This document shows, in pieces, positions 1-9,828 of a stretch of 64,000 nt of DNA. A program made the position numbers and the translations under genes. The DNA is from Kaistia defluvii. Its GTDB lineage: Bacteria > Pseudomonadota > Alphaproteobacteria > Rhizobiales > Kaistiaceae. The notes under the pieces were generated by a model. It was given only the letters and a program-made list of their open reading frames with translations, made no database searches and had not been told where the DNA came from. The DNA lies in assembly GCF_040548815.1 (NCBI RefSeq), contig NZ_JBEPSM010000001.1, positions 2,604,001 to 2,668,000 of the forward strand, written 5' to 3'. Each line of letters starts with the position of its first letter. Within the stretch, counting starts at the first letter, position 1.

Positions 1-539
1 TGCGGGTCGCGCAGGAACTCGACGATCTCCTGCAGGTCTTCCTTGGCTTCGTCGACACCGGCGACGTCGTCGAAGGTGACGCGGCCATGGGCCTCCGTCA
101 GCAGCTTGGCCTTGGACTTGCCGAAGCCCATCGCCTTGCCGCCGGCGCCGCCCTGCATCTGGCGCATGAAGAAGATCCAGACCGCGAGGATCAGGAACAT
201 CGGGAACCACGAGATCAGCACGCCGATCAGCGAGGTGCCGCCTTCGGTCGGCGGCTTCGCCGTGATCGAGATGCTCTTGTTCTCGAGGCGCTTGACCAGA
301 TCCGCGTCATTGGGCGCGAAGGTCTGGAAGCTGGAATTGTCGGTATAGCTGCCGGAAATCTGCTGTCCGGCGATGACGACGCTTTTCACGCGTCCGCTGT
401 CGACGTCGCTGAGGAACTGCGAATACGCAATGTCCTGGCCGGCGGCGCGCGGTCCCGGGTTCTGAAACAGATTGAACAGGGCGATCAGCAGCAGGCCAAT
501 GATGACCCAAACTGCGAAGTTGCGAAAATTCGCGTTCAT
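1..539 (-). CDS. ftsH: ATP-dependent zinc metalloprotease FtsH, N-terminal part
   Basis: FtsH is the membrane-anchored AAA+ protease that degrades damaged membrane proteins and unstable regulators. Only the first 179 codons are inside the window; the gene runs off the left edge. Visible in order: a first membrane segment at about residues 6-24, a periplasmic stretch of about 75 residues, a second membrane segment (GVLISWFPMFLILAVWIFF), then the entry to the AAA domain with VTFDDVAGVDEAKEDL. The start ATG at 539 opens with MNANFRNFAVW, typical of alphaproteobacterial FtsH. It follows tilS on the same strand after a 138-bp gap, the usual order in this group. The Walker motifs and HEXXH site lie outside the window. 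Confidence 0.96.
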   Translation of the reverse strand, partial: MNANFRNFAVWVIIGLLLIALFNLFQNPGPRAAGQDIAYSQFLSDVDSGRVKSVVIAGQQISGSYTDNSSFQTFAPNDADLVKRLENKSISITAKPPTEGGTSLIGVLISWFPMFLILAVWIFFMRQMQGGAGGKAMGFGKSKAKLLTEAHGRVTFDDVAGVDEAKEDLQEIVEFLRDP

Positions 540-677
540 CAGAATCCCTTCAAGGGCAGGATTACGGCCGAGGTGCCGCTCATTTGAAAGCTAAGATAGG
601 TGGCCCGACCGCTTAAGCCAATATGAGCTATGCCAATGAAAGCGCGGAAAATGCGGCAATGGTTTAGATCCGGCGGC

Positions 678-2045
678 TCATTCCGCCGATCGGACCGGTT
701 CCAGCATCCGTTCACCGACCAGTGAGGACGCCTCGAACCCTACGCCGAGCCCCGCATCCGACGCGATGCCCAGCGCCGGAACCGCAACGATTTCGCCATT
801 TCGCCGCAGCGCCGGCAGCGCCTCAATGGCGCGTGGCATGCCCTTCGGTACGCAGACGGCAAATTGTCGCCGCCCCTCGGCTCCCAGCGCCCCTATGGTA
901 AACGCCCCGGCCGCCCCGGACGTCATGCGGACAGCAAATCGGCCGTCCCAGATGCCGGAAAAGCCGCTTTCGACTGTAATTTCGGCCAAACCCTCGCGTC
1001 CCGGCTCGCGCTGGAAGCGGAAGGCGCCCTGCCGCAGGTCGATCAGCACCCCGGCCAGAGTGCGCGCGAGCTTGCCGGATGGCTCGCCCTGCAGCGCCTG
1101 GCGCATCGCCATTTCCAGCGTCTCCAGGCTTTCCAGCCGCGGAACATAGGCCGCACCGCCGGCCGCGCGCAGGATGCGGGCGAGCGCCCGCAGGCGCACC
1201 TCCTCCGGCTCCCCGTTCCAGGCGGCGGCATCGAGCCGGACGCCGCCGGTGGCGTCGGTAATCGCCCCCCGCTCGAACAGCCGTCCGACATAGCTGTCGA
1301 GCGCCGCCGCCGCACGGCCCAGTCGCTTCGCCGTGGCCGCCAGTGTCTCCGCGTCGAGCCCCTCGGCAGCGAGCATCGGCATCAGCCGGCGAAAGCGGAC
1401 GCGGTCGAAGGCGGGGTCGGCATTATGCGGGTCGTCGACGGCTTGGAGACCCGCAGCGCGGACGACATCGACGAGGTCCTCATGCGGCACGTCGAGCAGC
1501 GGCCGGACGAGGCGGATGCCGTCGCGTTCGACATCACGGACCATGGCGGCCAGGCCATAGACGCCGGAACCGCGCGCCAGGCGCATCAGGAACGTCTCGG
1601 CCTGGTCGTCACGGTGATGGGCGGTGGCAAGGTGGGTTGCACCGGCCTGGCGCGCCGCGTCCAGCAGTAGCGCATAACGCGCGGCGCGGGCGGCGGCCTC
1701 GATGCCGCGAAGGGGAGCGGGGTCGGTCCAAAGCAGCGAGTGGAACCGAAGTCCGTGGCGTTTTGCGACCTCGCCGACAAAGCGGGCCTCGGCGGCGGAT
1801 TCAGGCCGAAGGCCATGATCGACGGTCAGCACCAGCAGGTCGGGCCCGGTCGGCCCAGCCGCGCGCCAGCGTTGGGCGAGAAGGAGCAGAGCCAGCGAAT
1901 CGGCGCCGCCCGAAACGGCAAGGGCCAGACACCCGGTCTCCGCGAACGGTGCGAAAAGTTCGTCGAGCCGCGCGCCGTCGTTCAGCAGCGAGCTATCAGC
2001 AGCTGGCACTGGCCTGTTCTTGCTTGACCCGCTGGACAAGGGCAT
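678..2045 (-). CDS. tilS: tRNA(Ile)-lysidine synthase TilS
   Basis: TilS attaches lysine to the wobble cytidine of the CAU-anticodon tRNA(Ile), changing its decoding from AUG to AUA; it is normally essential and cytosolic. The 455-residue protein has the PP-loop ATP-binding motif SGGADS at residues 45-50, followed by LTVDHGLRPES and the HHRDDQAETFLMRLARGSG block characteristic of the family. The chosen start lies 50 bp inside the 3' end of cpoB, so the two are probably translationally coupled; a later start would still keep the PP-loop. It sits between cpoB and ftsH, the conserved alphaproteobacterial order. Family assignment is secure; the exact start is less so. Confidence 0.95.
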   Translation of the reverse strand: MPLSSGSSKNRPVPAADSSLLNDGARLDELFAPFAETGCLALAVSGGADSLALLLLAQRWRAAGPTGPDLLVLTVDHGLRPESAAEARFVGEVAKRHGLRFHSLLWTDPAPLRGIEAAARAARYALLLDAARQAGATHLATAHHRDDQAETFLMRLARGSGVYGLAAMVRDVERDGIRLVRPLLDVPHEDLVDVVRAAGLQAVDDPHNADPAFDRVRFRRLMPMLAAEGLDAETLAATAKRLGRAAAALDSYVGRLFERGAITDATGGVRLDAAAWNGEPEEVRLRALARILRAAGGAAYVPRLESLETLEMAMRQALQGEPSGKLARTLAGVLIDLRQGAFRFQREPGREGLAEITVESGFSGIWDGRFAVRMTSGAAGAFTIGALGAEGRRQFAVCVPKGMPRAIEALPALRRNGEIVAVPALGIASDAGLGVGFEASSLVGERMLEPVRSAE

Positions 2046-2970
2046 TCGAGCTCTTCGGATACTGCTTCAGCACTTCGGCATAGGTGGCGCAGGCCGCCTC
2101 GCGCTGCTTGAGGCCAGCGAGCGACATGCCGAGCTTCAGCAGCATATCGGGCGCCTTGCCGCTCTTGGGATACTTCTTGTAGCCGGAGAGGAAGGAATCC
2201 GCAGCGCCGCGGTAATCCTGGCGGGCATAGAGGCTCTCGCCGAGCCAGTACTGGGCATCGGCGGCGAGCGGATCGCCGGGATACTGGCGCAGGAACTGCT
2301 GGAACGACGCCTCGGCGACGTCATAGTCGCCCTTCAGCACCTGGCTGTAGGCCGCGTCATAGTCGCCCCGCGGGCTACCCGTGGAGCGCGGAGTTGCACC
2401 CGCAGCGGCGCCCGGCACCGCGGCGCCGCCCTGCGACAGGTCGATCGGCGCATTGGGGTCGAGCGTCAATTGACCGAGGTCGCGCGGCGGGGCGCCCTGC
2501 CCGACCGGCACGGTGCCTTCCATCTCGCCATCGGTCGAGCCGATGGCCTGGCCGATCGGATCGCCGCCCCGGGCGGCGGGCGGCGCATTGGCGGCGGCCG
2601 GCGACGGCACGCGAGCGCGCAAAGGCGGTGCTTCCGAGCGCTTGCCGGCGCCAGCATCAGCGCCACCGCCACCCTGCAGGCGCTGCAACTGCTCCTGCAA
2701 CTGGCGGACCTGGAAGGTCAACTGTTCGATCTGGCCGGTCATGTCGCGCATCTGCTGCTCGATGCGGTCCATGCGCATGCTCGCCTGGCCGTCATTCGGG
2801 GTCGCCTGCGCCGGCGCGAAACCGCCATCGCCAACCCCTGCCGGCGGAACCTGTTCCTCCGGGCCGCGCTTCAGCCGGTCGAACAGGCCGGCATCGGCCG
2901 GGCCGGTCGTGGCAAAGGTCAGCCCGGCTGCGAACAGCACGGCGGTCAGGATCGGAATTCTCTGTTTCAT
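1996..2970 (-). CDS. cpoB: Tol-Pal associated periplasmic TPR protein CpoB (YbgF)
   Basis: CpoB links the Tol-Pal machine to peptidoglycan synthesis during constriction. The ATG at 2970 was chosen because it begins a clear signal peptide (MKQRIPILTAVLFAAGLTFA, cleaved near PADA); upstream in-frame codons add an unlikely arginine-rich tail. From this start the protein has 324 residues: signal peptide, a glutamine-rich coiled coil (RIEQQMRDMTGQIEQL and onward) used for trimerisation in the family, a low-complexity Pro/Ala/Gly linker, and a C-terminal TPR domain of about 120 residues (YSQVLKGDYDVAEASFQQFL, YWLGESLYARQDY). It lies directly downstream of pal on the same strand and overlaps tilS. 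Confidence 0.94.
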   Translation of the reverse strand: MKQRIPILTAVLFAAGLTFATTGPADAGLFDRLKRGPEEQVPPAGVGDGGFAPAQATPNDGQASMRMDRIEQQMRDMTGQIEQLTFQVRQLQEQLQRLQGGGGADAGAGKRSEAPPLRARVPSPAAANAPPAARGGDPIGQAIGSTDGEMEGTVPVGQGAPPRDLGQLTLDPNAPIDLSQGGAAVPGAAAGATPRSTGSPRGDYDAAYSQVLKGDYDVAEASFQQFLRQYPGDPLAADAQYWLGESLYARQDYRGAADSFLSGYKKYPKSGKAPDMLLKLGMSLAGLKQREAACATYAEVLKQYPKSSNALVQRVKQEQASASC

Positions 2971-3072
2971 CAGCCCATCCGTTGAAGGATCGTCGCGGGT
3001 CCGCCGCTCTATCGTCTTCATCTGCCTATCTGGGCGGGTCGAGTTCGGCCAAATTGCGGCGTCGCACAAACA

Positions 3073-3099
3073 GAAACGGCGGCCAGAGGCCGCCGTTTC
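3073..3099 (-). terminator. Hairpin terminator downstream of pal
   Basis: A perfect 12-bp inverted repeat (3073-3084 and 3088-3099, 3-base loop) starts 26 bases after the pal stop. Read on the minus strand, the GC-rich stem runs into CGTTTCTGTTTG, a moderately U-rich tail. It probably ends or attenuates transcription between pal and cpoB. Confidence 0.6.
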
Positions 3100-3124
3100 C
3101 GTCAAACCGTATGGTGGACAGCGA

Positions 3125-3643
3125 TCACGAGCCGGCGTTGTTCAGCACGGTGACGGCACGACGGTTCTGCGACCAGCAGGAAATGTCGTTGCAGACGGCG
3201 ACAGGCCGCTCCTTGCCGTAGGAGATCGTGCGGATACGGGCGGGATTGATGCCGCGCGAAACCAGGTAGTTCTTGGTGTTGGTGGCGCGACGGGCGCCCA
3301 GCGCGATGTTGTATTCACGCGTGCCGCGCTCGTCGGCATGGCCTTCGATCGTGACCTGGTAGCGCGGATACTGCTGCAGCCACTGGGCCTGCTTGTCCAG
3401 CGTCGCGCGGTTGGCCGACGAGATTTCGGTCTGGTCGGTCGTGAAGAAGATGCGGTCGCCGACATTGACGACGAAATCCTGGGCGCTGCCCGGGCTCGCC
3501 GAACCAATGCCACCGGAGCCGTAACCGCCGGCGCCGCCAGCGCCACCGGCGCCCGGCTTATTGGCGCAGGCTGCCAACGCAAGCGCTGCACCGAGGAACA
3601 CGACGAACTTGGCGCCGCGCAGAATGGGGTGAGTATTCGTCAT
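3125..3643 (-). CDS. pal: Peptidoglycan-associated lipoprotein Pal
   Basis: Pal is the outer-membrane lipoprotein that binds peptidoglycan and TolB, letting the Tol system pull the outer membrane inward at division. The ATG at 3643 is supported by an AAGGAGTT ribosome site just upstream and by the signal sequence ending in a lipobox (LALAAC), giving a 172-residue precursor. After a Gly-rich linker the OmpA-like domain carries YQVTIEGHADERGTREYN and the closing RRAVTVLNNAGS. The motif with D and R residues that bind diaminopimelate is intact. It sits between tolB and cpoB as in most proteobacteria. A CtrA-like box lies about 80 bp upstream of the start. Confidence 0.97.
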   Translation of the reverse strand: MTNTHPILRGAKFVVFLGAALALAACANKPGAGGAGGAGGYGSGGIGSASPGSAQDFVVNVGDRIFFTTDQTEISSANRATLDKQAQWLQQYPRYQVTIEGHADERGTREYNIALGARRATNTKNYLVSRGINPARIRTISYGKERPVAVCNDISCWSQNRRAVTVLNNAGS

Positions 3644-3723
3644 GAAGATAACTCCTTGTCCACCATACTCGGACATGAGGCGGTATTAGCAGCCCGTTGG
3701 TTAAGCGCGGGTTCAAAAACGTG

Positions 3724-3739
3724 GTTGAGAGGAGGTTAA
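3724..3739 (-). promoter_or_regulatory. CtrA-like box upstream of pal (one mismatch)
   Basis: On the minus strand this reads TTAA, 7 bases, TCAAC, against the Caulobacter CtrA consensus TTAA-N7-TTAAC; one base differs. It lies about 80 bp upstream of the pal start, within reach of its promoter. Chance occurrence cannot be excluded for a one-mismatch match. Confidence 0.35.
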
Positions 3740-3848
3740 CGCACGGCCGTGGGAGCGAGACGGTTGCCGGAAAACACTAGGCCCGGCCTGGATTCCCACA
3801 TGCCTAACGAGGGGCGGGAACATGATTACCGAAATACGCACGGCGATG

Positions 3849-3881
3849 AAAAAAGCCGCCGGCGCGGGGCGCCGACGGCTT
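3849..3881 (-). terminator. Rho-independent terminator after tolB
   Basis: A 13-bp stem with one mismatch (3853-3865 pairing with 3869-3881) is followed on the minus strand by a run of six T. It begins 20 bases beyond the tolB stop, so it should end the ybgC-tolQRAB transcript and separate it from pal. Confidence 0.85.
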
Positions 3882-3900
3882 GGAAACTATCCACTCGATC

Positions 3901-5280
3901 TCAGTTGATCAAGGGCGACCAGGCGGGATCCGAACCGAAGGCCGGCGTCGGGACCTTGAACTCGTTATAGCCGGTCAGATCGACCGACCAGAGCTGCGGT
4001 CCGCCATTCGCGCCAGGCGTGTCGCGGAAGAACATCAACACGCGACCATTGGGCGACCAGGTCGGGCCTTCATTGTGGAAGCCCTCGGTCAGGATGCGCT
4101 CGCCCGAGCCGTCCGGCTTCATCACGCCGATGGCGAAACCGCCGGCTGACTGGCGCGTGAAGGCGATCAGATCGCCGCGCGGCGACCAGACCGGGGTCGA
4201 GTAGGAACCCTGGCCGAACGAGATGCGCTGCGGGTTCGAGCCGTCGGCGCCCATCACGTAGATCTGCTGGCTGCTGCCACGATCCGAGGTGAAGACGATG
4301 CGCGAGCCATCGGGCGCATAGGACGGGCTGGTATCGATCGAGGCCGAGTTGGTCAGACGTGTGGTGCGGCGCGAACGCAGGTCCATCGCATAGATGTTGG
4401 CGTTGCCCTGGTCCTCGAAGCTCATCACGATGCGCTGGCCATCGGGCGAGAAGCGCGGCGCGAAGGTCATGCCGGGGAAATTGCCGACCAGTTCGCGCTG
4501 GCCGGTCTCGATGTTGAGCAGATAGACCCGCGGCTGGTCGGCGCCGTAGGACATGTAGACGACTTCCTGCGCGGAAGGATTGAAGCGCGGCGTCAACACC
4601 AGATCGTTGCCACGGGTCAGGTAGCGCGAATTGGCGCCGTCCTGGTCCATGATGGCCAGGCGCTTGACGCGCTTGTCCTTCGGGCCGCTCTCGTCGACAT
4701 AGACGACGCGGCTGTCGAAATAGCCCTGCTCGCCGGTCAGGCGCTCATAGATCGCGTCGGCGATGATATGGGCGACGCGGCGCCAGTTTTCCGGCGTCGT
4801 GTAGAACTGCTGCCCGGCCATCTGCTGGCCGGCATAGATGTCCCACAGGCGGAACTCGGCGCGCAGCCTTCCATCCGACTGGCGCGTGACGCCGCCGGTG
4901 ACGAGCGCCTGCGCCTTGATCACCGTCCAGCTCTGGAAGTTGGGCGTCTGGTTGGCGTTGGTGATCTTCTCGATGAAGGCGGCCTGGTCGAGCGGCAGGA
5001 ACAGGCCCGAGCGCTTCAGGTCGGCGGCGATAACGCCGGAGACGTCCGCCGCGAGCTGTGCGTCGGCCTGCGTTCCGCCGATGAAGGTCGGAATGGCGAT
5101 CGGCAGCGGCTGGACATTGCCCTGCGTCACGTCGAGCTCGATCAGGGCTTCGGCGCGCTGGGTGAACGGGACAGTCGCCACCACGAAGGCAGCGGCGAAA
5201 AGCAGGGCCGCTCCGAAGGACATTCGGCTTAGGCGGCGCGGACCGGCCGCGGCGCCTTTATCGGGGGCGTGAACCGTCAT
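3901..5280 (-). CDS. tolB: Tol-Pal system periplasmic beta-propeller protein TolB
   Basis: TolB is the soluble periplasmic partner that shuttles between Pal and TolA. The start at 5280 gives 459 residues beginning MTVHAPDK; the precursor has a long basic n-region, then a hydrophobic core ([20 protein letters not shown]) and a cleavage site near RAEA. The N-terminal domain contains [20 protein letters not shown]; the C-terminal six-bladed propeller shows the repeated blade motif with [36 protein letters not shown] and [12 protein letters not shown] longer reading frame exists upstream but would place the signal peptide internally. It lies between tolA and pal, followed by a strong terminator. 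Confidence 0.97.
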   Translation of the reverse strand: MTVHAPDKGAAAGPRRLSRMSFGAALLFAAAFVVATVPFTQRAEALIELDVTQGNVQPLPIAIPTFIGGTQADAQLAADVSGVIAADLKRSGLFLPLDQAAFIEKITNANQTPNFQSWTVIKAQALVTGGVTRQSDGRLRAEFRLWDIYAGQQMAGQQFYTTPENWRRVAHIIADAIYERLTGEQGYFDSRVVYVDESGPKDKRVKRLAIMDQDGANSRYLTRGNDLVLTPRFNPSAQEVVYMSYGADQPRVYLLNIETGQRELVGNFPGMTFAPRFSPDGQRIVMSFEDQGNANIYAMDLRSRRTTRLTNSASIDTSPSYAPDGSRIVFTSDRGSSQQIYVMGADGSNPQRISFGQGSYSTPVWSPRGDLIAFTRQSAGGFAIGVMKPDGSGERILTEGFHNEGPTWSPNGRVLMFFRDTPGANGGPQLWSVDLTGYNEFKVPTPAFGSDPAWSPLIN

Positions 5281-5362
5281 GGTGCTGTTCCTGTAATCCA
5301 AATCTTCTGTGCTGGTTCGGTTGTGGCCGAAGATAACGGCAGAGCAGTGACGACGGCGATTC

Positions 5363-6352
5363 TCATCCTTGCGGGGAGAATCGCATCTGGACCTCGCTCC
5401 AAAGATCATACTTCTCGGCCGGAAGCTGATACGGGCCGCACTGGAGAACGGCGCCAACCGCTCGATCCGCGGCGACCGTACCATACTGGCTGGCCGGATA
5501 TTGCTGGATCGACGGCACGCCATTGACCGTGCCGTCCTGGTTCAGCTTGAAGCGGATCGTGACGGTGACGTCCTTCGGATCCGTCCAGCCGACCGGAATG
5601 TTCCAGCAGCGCTGGATCTGCGCGCGCAGCGCGTCGATCTCGCTCTGGGTCATCGTCGCGCTCGGATTGCGTTCCTCTTCCGCGCCAAACGATTCCTGTT
5701 CCTGGCTCCGCGTCTCGCCGCCGGTCGGCTTGGTCTTGTCCAGCAGGGCGGCAATGCGGTCGGGGTCGAAATCCGACGGCGTCGTGCTCTGCGAGGGCTG
5801 CTTGGCGGGCTTGTCCGGCTGCTTCTTCGGAGCCTCGGCGGTCTCGACCGGCTTGGGCGGCTGCGGCTTGACGCGCGGCTTGGGTGCGGGCTGCGGCGGC
5901 GTGGCCTCGGCCTCCTTCGGCGCAGGCGCGGGTTCGGGCGTCGGCTCGGGCTTCACCTCGGCCGGGGCAGGCTTGGGCGGCTCCGGCGGCGTCGGCTCGG
6001 GCGGTGCGGGCGTGGGCTCAGGCGGAGTCGGCGCGGGCGGCGTCGGTTCCGACTTGGGCTGCGGCGGCGGGGGTGGCGGAGGCGGCGGCGTCGACGGCTG
6101 CGCGGGCTTCGGCGGCGTCGGCGACGGCTTCGGCGTCTCCTTTTCGGAAGGCTTGTTCGGAGACGGCTTGTTCTTGACCTCGGCGGTCTTCTTGCCCTTC
6201 TGCAGGCTGGTCAGTTCCGAGATGGGCACGAGGTCGACCGGCATCGACTCGACCATGGTCGCATCGAACGGCTTGTTGTCGGGCAGCCCAAAGAGCCCCA
6301 AGGCGAGAACCGAGAGGTGGGCAACGGCGGAAAAGGCGAGCCCGACGCGCAT
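5363..6352 (-). CDS. tolA: Cell envelope integrity protein TolA
   Basis: TolA spans the periplasm from the TolQR motor to TolB and Pal. The 329-residue protein has one N-terminal membrane segment (residues about 4-23), then a long low-complexity region of roughly 140 residues dominated by proline, alanine, lysine and glutamate in PxP repeats, and a C-terminal globular domain starting near [17 protein letters not shown] with [15 protein letters not shown]. In Escherichia coli the middle region is an alanine/lysine helix; here a proline-rich rod replaces it, as in many rhizobia. The start is 3 bases after the tolR stop, so translation is probably coupled. Confidence 0.94.
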   Translation of the reverse strand: MRVGLAFSAVAHLSVLALGLFGLPDNKPFDATMVESMPVDLVPISELTSLQKGKKTAEVKNKPSPNKPSEKETPKPSPTPPKPAQPSTPPPPPPPPPQPKSEPTPPAPTPPEPTPAPPEPTPPEPPKPAPAEVKPEPTPEPAPAPKEAEATPPQPAPKPRVKPQPPKPVETAEAPKKQPDKPAKQPSQSTTPSDFDPDRIAALLDKTKPTGGETRSQEQESFGAEEERNPSATMTQSEIDALRAQIQRCWNIPVGWTDPKDVTVTIRFKLNQDGTVNGVPSIQQYPASQYGTVAADRAVGAVLQCGPYQLPAEKYDLWSEVQMRFSPQG

Positions 6353-6355
6353 GGA

Positions 6356-6808
6356 TCAGCCGTCCGTCGCCTCGGTGACAAGCCCGATGTTGCGATAGCC
6401 GGCGCTCGAGATGGCGCCCATCACCTGCATGATCGCGCCGTAATTGCTGGTCTTGTCGCCGCGCACGAAGATGCGCTCTTCATAACCAGCCGCGGCGATC
6501 GCCTTGAGCTTCGGCACGATCTCGTCGAGCGAGATCTCCGTCTCCTGCAGGAAGATCTTGCCGTCGGCATTGATGCTGACGGAAATCGGATCCTTGTCGG
6601 CCGTGAGGGCCTTGGCCTGGCTTTGCGGCAGATCCAACGGAACGCCGGCCGTCAGCAGCGGCGCCGAGACCATGAAGATGATCAGCAGCACGAGGATGAC
6701 GTCGACGAACGGCGTGACGTTGATTTCGCTCATGACGCCGGTCGTGCGCCGGCGACGGCGTCCACCGCGTCCCCCGCCCCCCGACCGACCGCCGACCGAC
6801 ATGCCCAT
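6356..6808 (-). CDS. tolR: Tol-Pal system protein TolR
   Basis: TolR is the MotB/ExbD-like stator partner of TolQ. The 150-residue protein starts with a Gly/Arg-rich cytoplasmic tail, followed by SEINVTPFVDVILVLLIIFM, which holds the single membrane segment with the aspartate that carries protons in this family (FVDVILVLL). A small periplasmic ExbD-type domain follows (PISVSINADGKIFLQ, FVRGDKTSNYGAIMQVMGAI). It begins 3 bases after tolQ ends and ends 3 bases before tolA begins, so tolQ, tolR and tolA form a tightly packed unit. The Gly/Arg tail is longer than in enterobacteria but common in this order. Confidence 0.97.
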   Translation of the reverse strand: MGMSVGGRSGGGGRGGRRRRRTTGVMSEINVTPFVDVILVLLIIFMVSAPLLTAGVPLDLPQSQAKALTADKDPISVSINADGKIFLQETEISLDEIVPKLKAIAAAGYEERIFVRGDKTSNYGAIMQVMGAISSAGYRNIGLVTEATDG

Positions 6809-6811
6809 GGT

Positions 6812-7522
<711 letters not shown>

Positions 7523-7661
7523 TCGCTTTACAACCTCTCGGAGTTGATCACTCGCATCTCGCAGCCAGCGAGGACAGGACGCGGCACCTGGCGACGATCC
7601 CCGCCTTGGAACAAGTCCTTGCAAGCATCGGGCCGGATACAACAATCCGATTGGCTGTCTC

Positions 7662-7693
7662 GCCCTCAAATTTGTTCATTTGAGGGCGTTTTG
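7662..7693. terminator. Perfect 11-bp hairpin between ybgC and tolQ
   Basis: CGCCCTCAAAT (7662-7672) and its exact complement (7679-7689) enclose a 6-base loop. The plus strand has TTTT immediately after the stem; the minus strand, which is the coding direction of both flanking genes, has no T run. It may attenuate ybgC read-through into tolQ or act as a processing signal; true terminator function in the coding direction is uncertain. Confidence 0.45.
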
Positions 7694-7753
7694 GCCGGCT
7701 CGCCCATGCTGTCGCGACGCCTTCTCTATAGCGCCCGCATGGTTAAGCAATGG

Positions 7754-8221
7754 TTATTTCGGCGCCGCCGCGAAGCGCTGCGCGAGGCTCTCCGGGATTC
7801 GCTGCGCCCGGCCCGCGGCATTGACCAGCACCACCGTCACGACCGCCTCGATCAGGATCTCCGAACCGCGACGAATGGTCTGCGACAGCAGGATTCGCGC
7901 ACCGCGCACTTCCTTGGGCCGGGTCAGCACCTCGACGACGTCGTCGATGCGCGCCGGTCGCTTGAAGTCGATCTCCATGCGGTGCACGGCGAAGGCGATC
8001 GACTCGCCCGTCTCGCCGGCATGCAACTCGCTGTGATGCACGCCGAGCAGGCGGACATAGTCGCTGCGCCCGCGCTCCAGGAAGCGGACATAGGAGCCGT
8101 GATAGACGACGCCGGAGAAGTCGGTGTCCTCGAAATAGATCCGCACCGGCAGCACATGGCCCTCCGGCGTGTGCCGCCCGGCGAGGTGGGGATAGTCGAC
8201 CTGGATGCCGTCCTGGCTCAT
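7754..8221 (-). CDS. ybgC: Tol-Pal system-associated acyl-CoA thioesterase YbgC
   Basis: YbgC is a hotdog-fold thioesterase acting on acyl-CoA, encoded next to tol-pal in most proteobacteria. The start at 8221 was chosen over two upstream in-frame ATGs because AAGGAG lies 10 bases before it; this gives 155 residues. The catalytic loop YFEDTDFSGVVYHGSYVRFLE matches the 4-hydroxybenzoyl-CoA thioesterase-like family, with Asp in EDTDFSG and His in YHGSY, followed by HRMEIDFKRPARIDDVVEV. It lies between ruvB and tolQ on the same strand. The family is certain; the physiological substrate is not known from sequence. Confidence 0.93.
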   Translation of the reverse strand: MSQDGIQVDYPHLAGRHTPEGHVLPVRIYFEDTDFSGVVYHGSYVRFLERGRSDYVRLLGVHHSELHAGETGESIAFAVHRMEIDFKRPARIDDVVEVLTRPKEVRGARILLSQTIRRGSEILIEAVVTVVLVNAAGRAQRIPESLAQRFAAAPK

Positions 8222-8298
8222 GCGATGCTGGCTCCTTCTCATGCGGTCCCGACGCGCCAAAGCGCGCTTTCGCTCGTTCCCGGCGTGACTTATGCGAT

Positions 8299-9333
8299 CT
8301 AGCCGTCGAGATCGAGCATCGGCGCCTCAATGATGGCGCTGTTCGGCACGGCGAGGCCGAGATGGCGGAACGCATGCGGCGTCAGCATCCGACCGCGCGG
8401 CGTGCGCTGCACGAAACCCTGCTGGATCAAATAGGGCTCGACGATCTCCTCGATCGCGTCGCGCGGTTCCGACAGGGCCGCCGCGATCGTTTCGATGCCG
8501 ACCGGCCCGCCGCCGAACGACACGGCGATGGTCGACATGTAGCGCCGGTCGAGCGAGTCGAACCCCATGCTGTCGACCTCGAGCCGCAGCAGCGCGCCAT
8601 CCGCCACTTCACGCGTGATCGTGCCCGGGCCCTCGACGAGGGCGAAATCGCGCACGCGGCGCAGCAGGCGCCCGGCGACGCGCGGCGTGCCGCGCGAGCG
8701 GCGCGCGATCTCGGTCGCGCCATCCGGCGTCATGCCGATGCCCATCATCTTGGCGCCGCGCGACACGATGTGCTCCAGCTCCTGCACGGTGTAGAACTGC
8801 AGCCGCACGGGAATGCCGAAGCGGTCGCGCAGCGGCGTGGTCAGCAGGCCGAGACGAGTTGTCGCAGCGACCAGCGTGAATTTCGCCAGGTCGATCTTCA
8901 CCGAGCGCGCCGCCGGCCCCTCGCCGATGATCAGGTCGAGCTGGAAATCCTCCATCGCCGGATAGAGAATCTCTTCCACCGCCGGGCTGAGGCGATGGAT
9001 CTCGTCGATGAACAGCACGTCGCGCTCTTCGAGATTGGTCAGCAGCGCCGCGAGATCGCCGGCCTTGGCGATGACCGGCCCGGAGGTGGCGCGGAAATTC
9101 ACGCCGAGTTCGCGCGAGACGATCTGCGCCAGCGTCGTCTTGCCGAGGCCGGGCGGCCCGACGAACAGCACGTGGTCGAGCGCTTCCTTGCGGGAGCGGG
9201 CCGCCTCGATGAACACCGAGAGATTGGCGCGCGCCTGCTGCTGGCCGACGAAATCGGCCAGGACCTGCGGCCGCAGCGTGCGGTCGAAGTCTTCACTCTG
9301 GAATTCGGGGGCTACCAGGCGGCTGTCGCTCAT
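8299..9333 (-). CDS. ruvB: Holliday junction branch migration helicase RuvB
   Basis: RuvB is the AAA+ hexameric motor that, with RuvA, drives branch migration of Holliday junctions. The 344-residue protein has Walker [13 protein letters not shown], Walker [13 protein letters not shown], sensor 1 [19 protein letters not shown] with the arginine finger, and the C-terminal winged-helix DNA-binding domain ([31 protein letters not shown]). Its start overlaps the stop of the upstream membrane-protein gene by 4 bases (ATGA), so it is translated in an operon with ruvC and ruvA. The length and all motifs match the family. Confidence 0.98.
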   Translation of the reverse strand: MSDSRLVAPEFQSEDFDRTLRPQVLADFVGQQQARANLSVFIEAARSRKEALDHVLFVGPPGLGKTTLAQIVSRELGVNFRATSGPVIAKAGDLAALLTNLEERDVLFIDEIHRLSPAVEEILYPAMEDFQLDLIIGEGPAARSVKIDLAKFTLVAATTRLGLLTTPLRDRFGIPVRLQFYTVQELEHIVSRGAKMMGIGMTPDGATEIARRSRGTPRVAGRLLRRVRDFALVEGPGTITREVADGALLRLEVDSMGFDSLDRRYMSTIAVSFGGGPVGIETIAAALSEPRDAIEEIVEPYLIQQGFVQRTPRGRMLTPHAFRHLGLAVPNSAIIEAPMLDLDG

Positions 9334-9800
9334 CGTTCCTCCTGCGACAACACCGGCCGCGCGAATGGTCGGCTCAGTCCGTAACAGACGAGGCCGGCCA
9401 GGACCACGCTGACGAAGGCGCGTCCCCCGATTGCCAGTTGAGCGCCGAAAGGCGGCGGGGTGAAGACGAACAGGTTGCGCGCGAAGAAGATCGCCGTGGC
9501 GAGGCCGAGCCCTGCCGACAGCATGGCGATCAGCCGGCCGGAGGTCCGCCCGCGCGAATCCCGCCAGGCGACCAGCGCGCCGAGAAGGCCGGCCGGCACG
9601 GCGCCCAGGATGAAGAGGAAGCGCGGCACGAAGAACACGTCCTCGACGATCCAGCTCCGCAGCCGGGCAAGGCTGAGCCCGTCCTCCTGGCTCAGCTGTT
9701 CCAGCGCCATGTCGGCGATCATGACCAGCAGTGGCCCGAACAGCATGAAGATCACGATCGTCGGCCAGCGGTTGGCCAGCGCGGCGCGAATCTCGGTCAC
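9330..9800 (-). CDS. Hypothetical multi-pass membrane protein inserted between ruvA and ruvB
   Basis: I do not recognise a named family. The 156-residue protein has about four hydrophobic segments: residues about 13-32 ([20 protein letters not shown]), around [22 protein letters not shown], around [20 protein letters not shown], and around [18 protein letters not shown]. Between segments 1 and 2 is a charged loop ([21 protein letters not shown]). No signal peptide, catalytic motif or cysteine cluster is visible. It starts 28 bases after ruvA ends and its stop overlaps the ruvB start by 4 bases, so it is co-translated within the ruv operon. A role in recombination is not implied by the sequence; co-expression is the only evidence. 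Confidence 0.8.
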   Translation of the reverse strand: MTEIRAALANRWPTIVIFMLFGPLLVMIADMALEQLSQEDGLSLARLRSWIVEDVFFVPRFLFILGAVPAGLLGALVAWRDSRGRTSGRLIAMLSAGLGLATAIFFARNLFVFTPPPFGAQLAIGGRAFVSVVLAGLVCYGLSRPFARPVLSQEER

Positions 9801-9828
9801 GGCAGCACCCTGCCGATCACGGCCCCGG

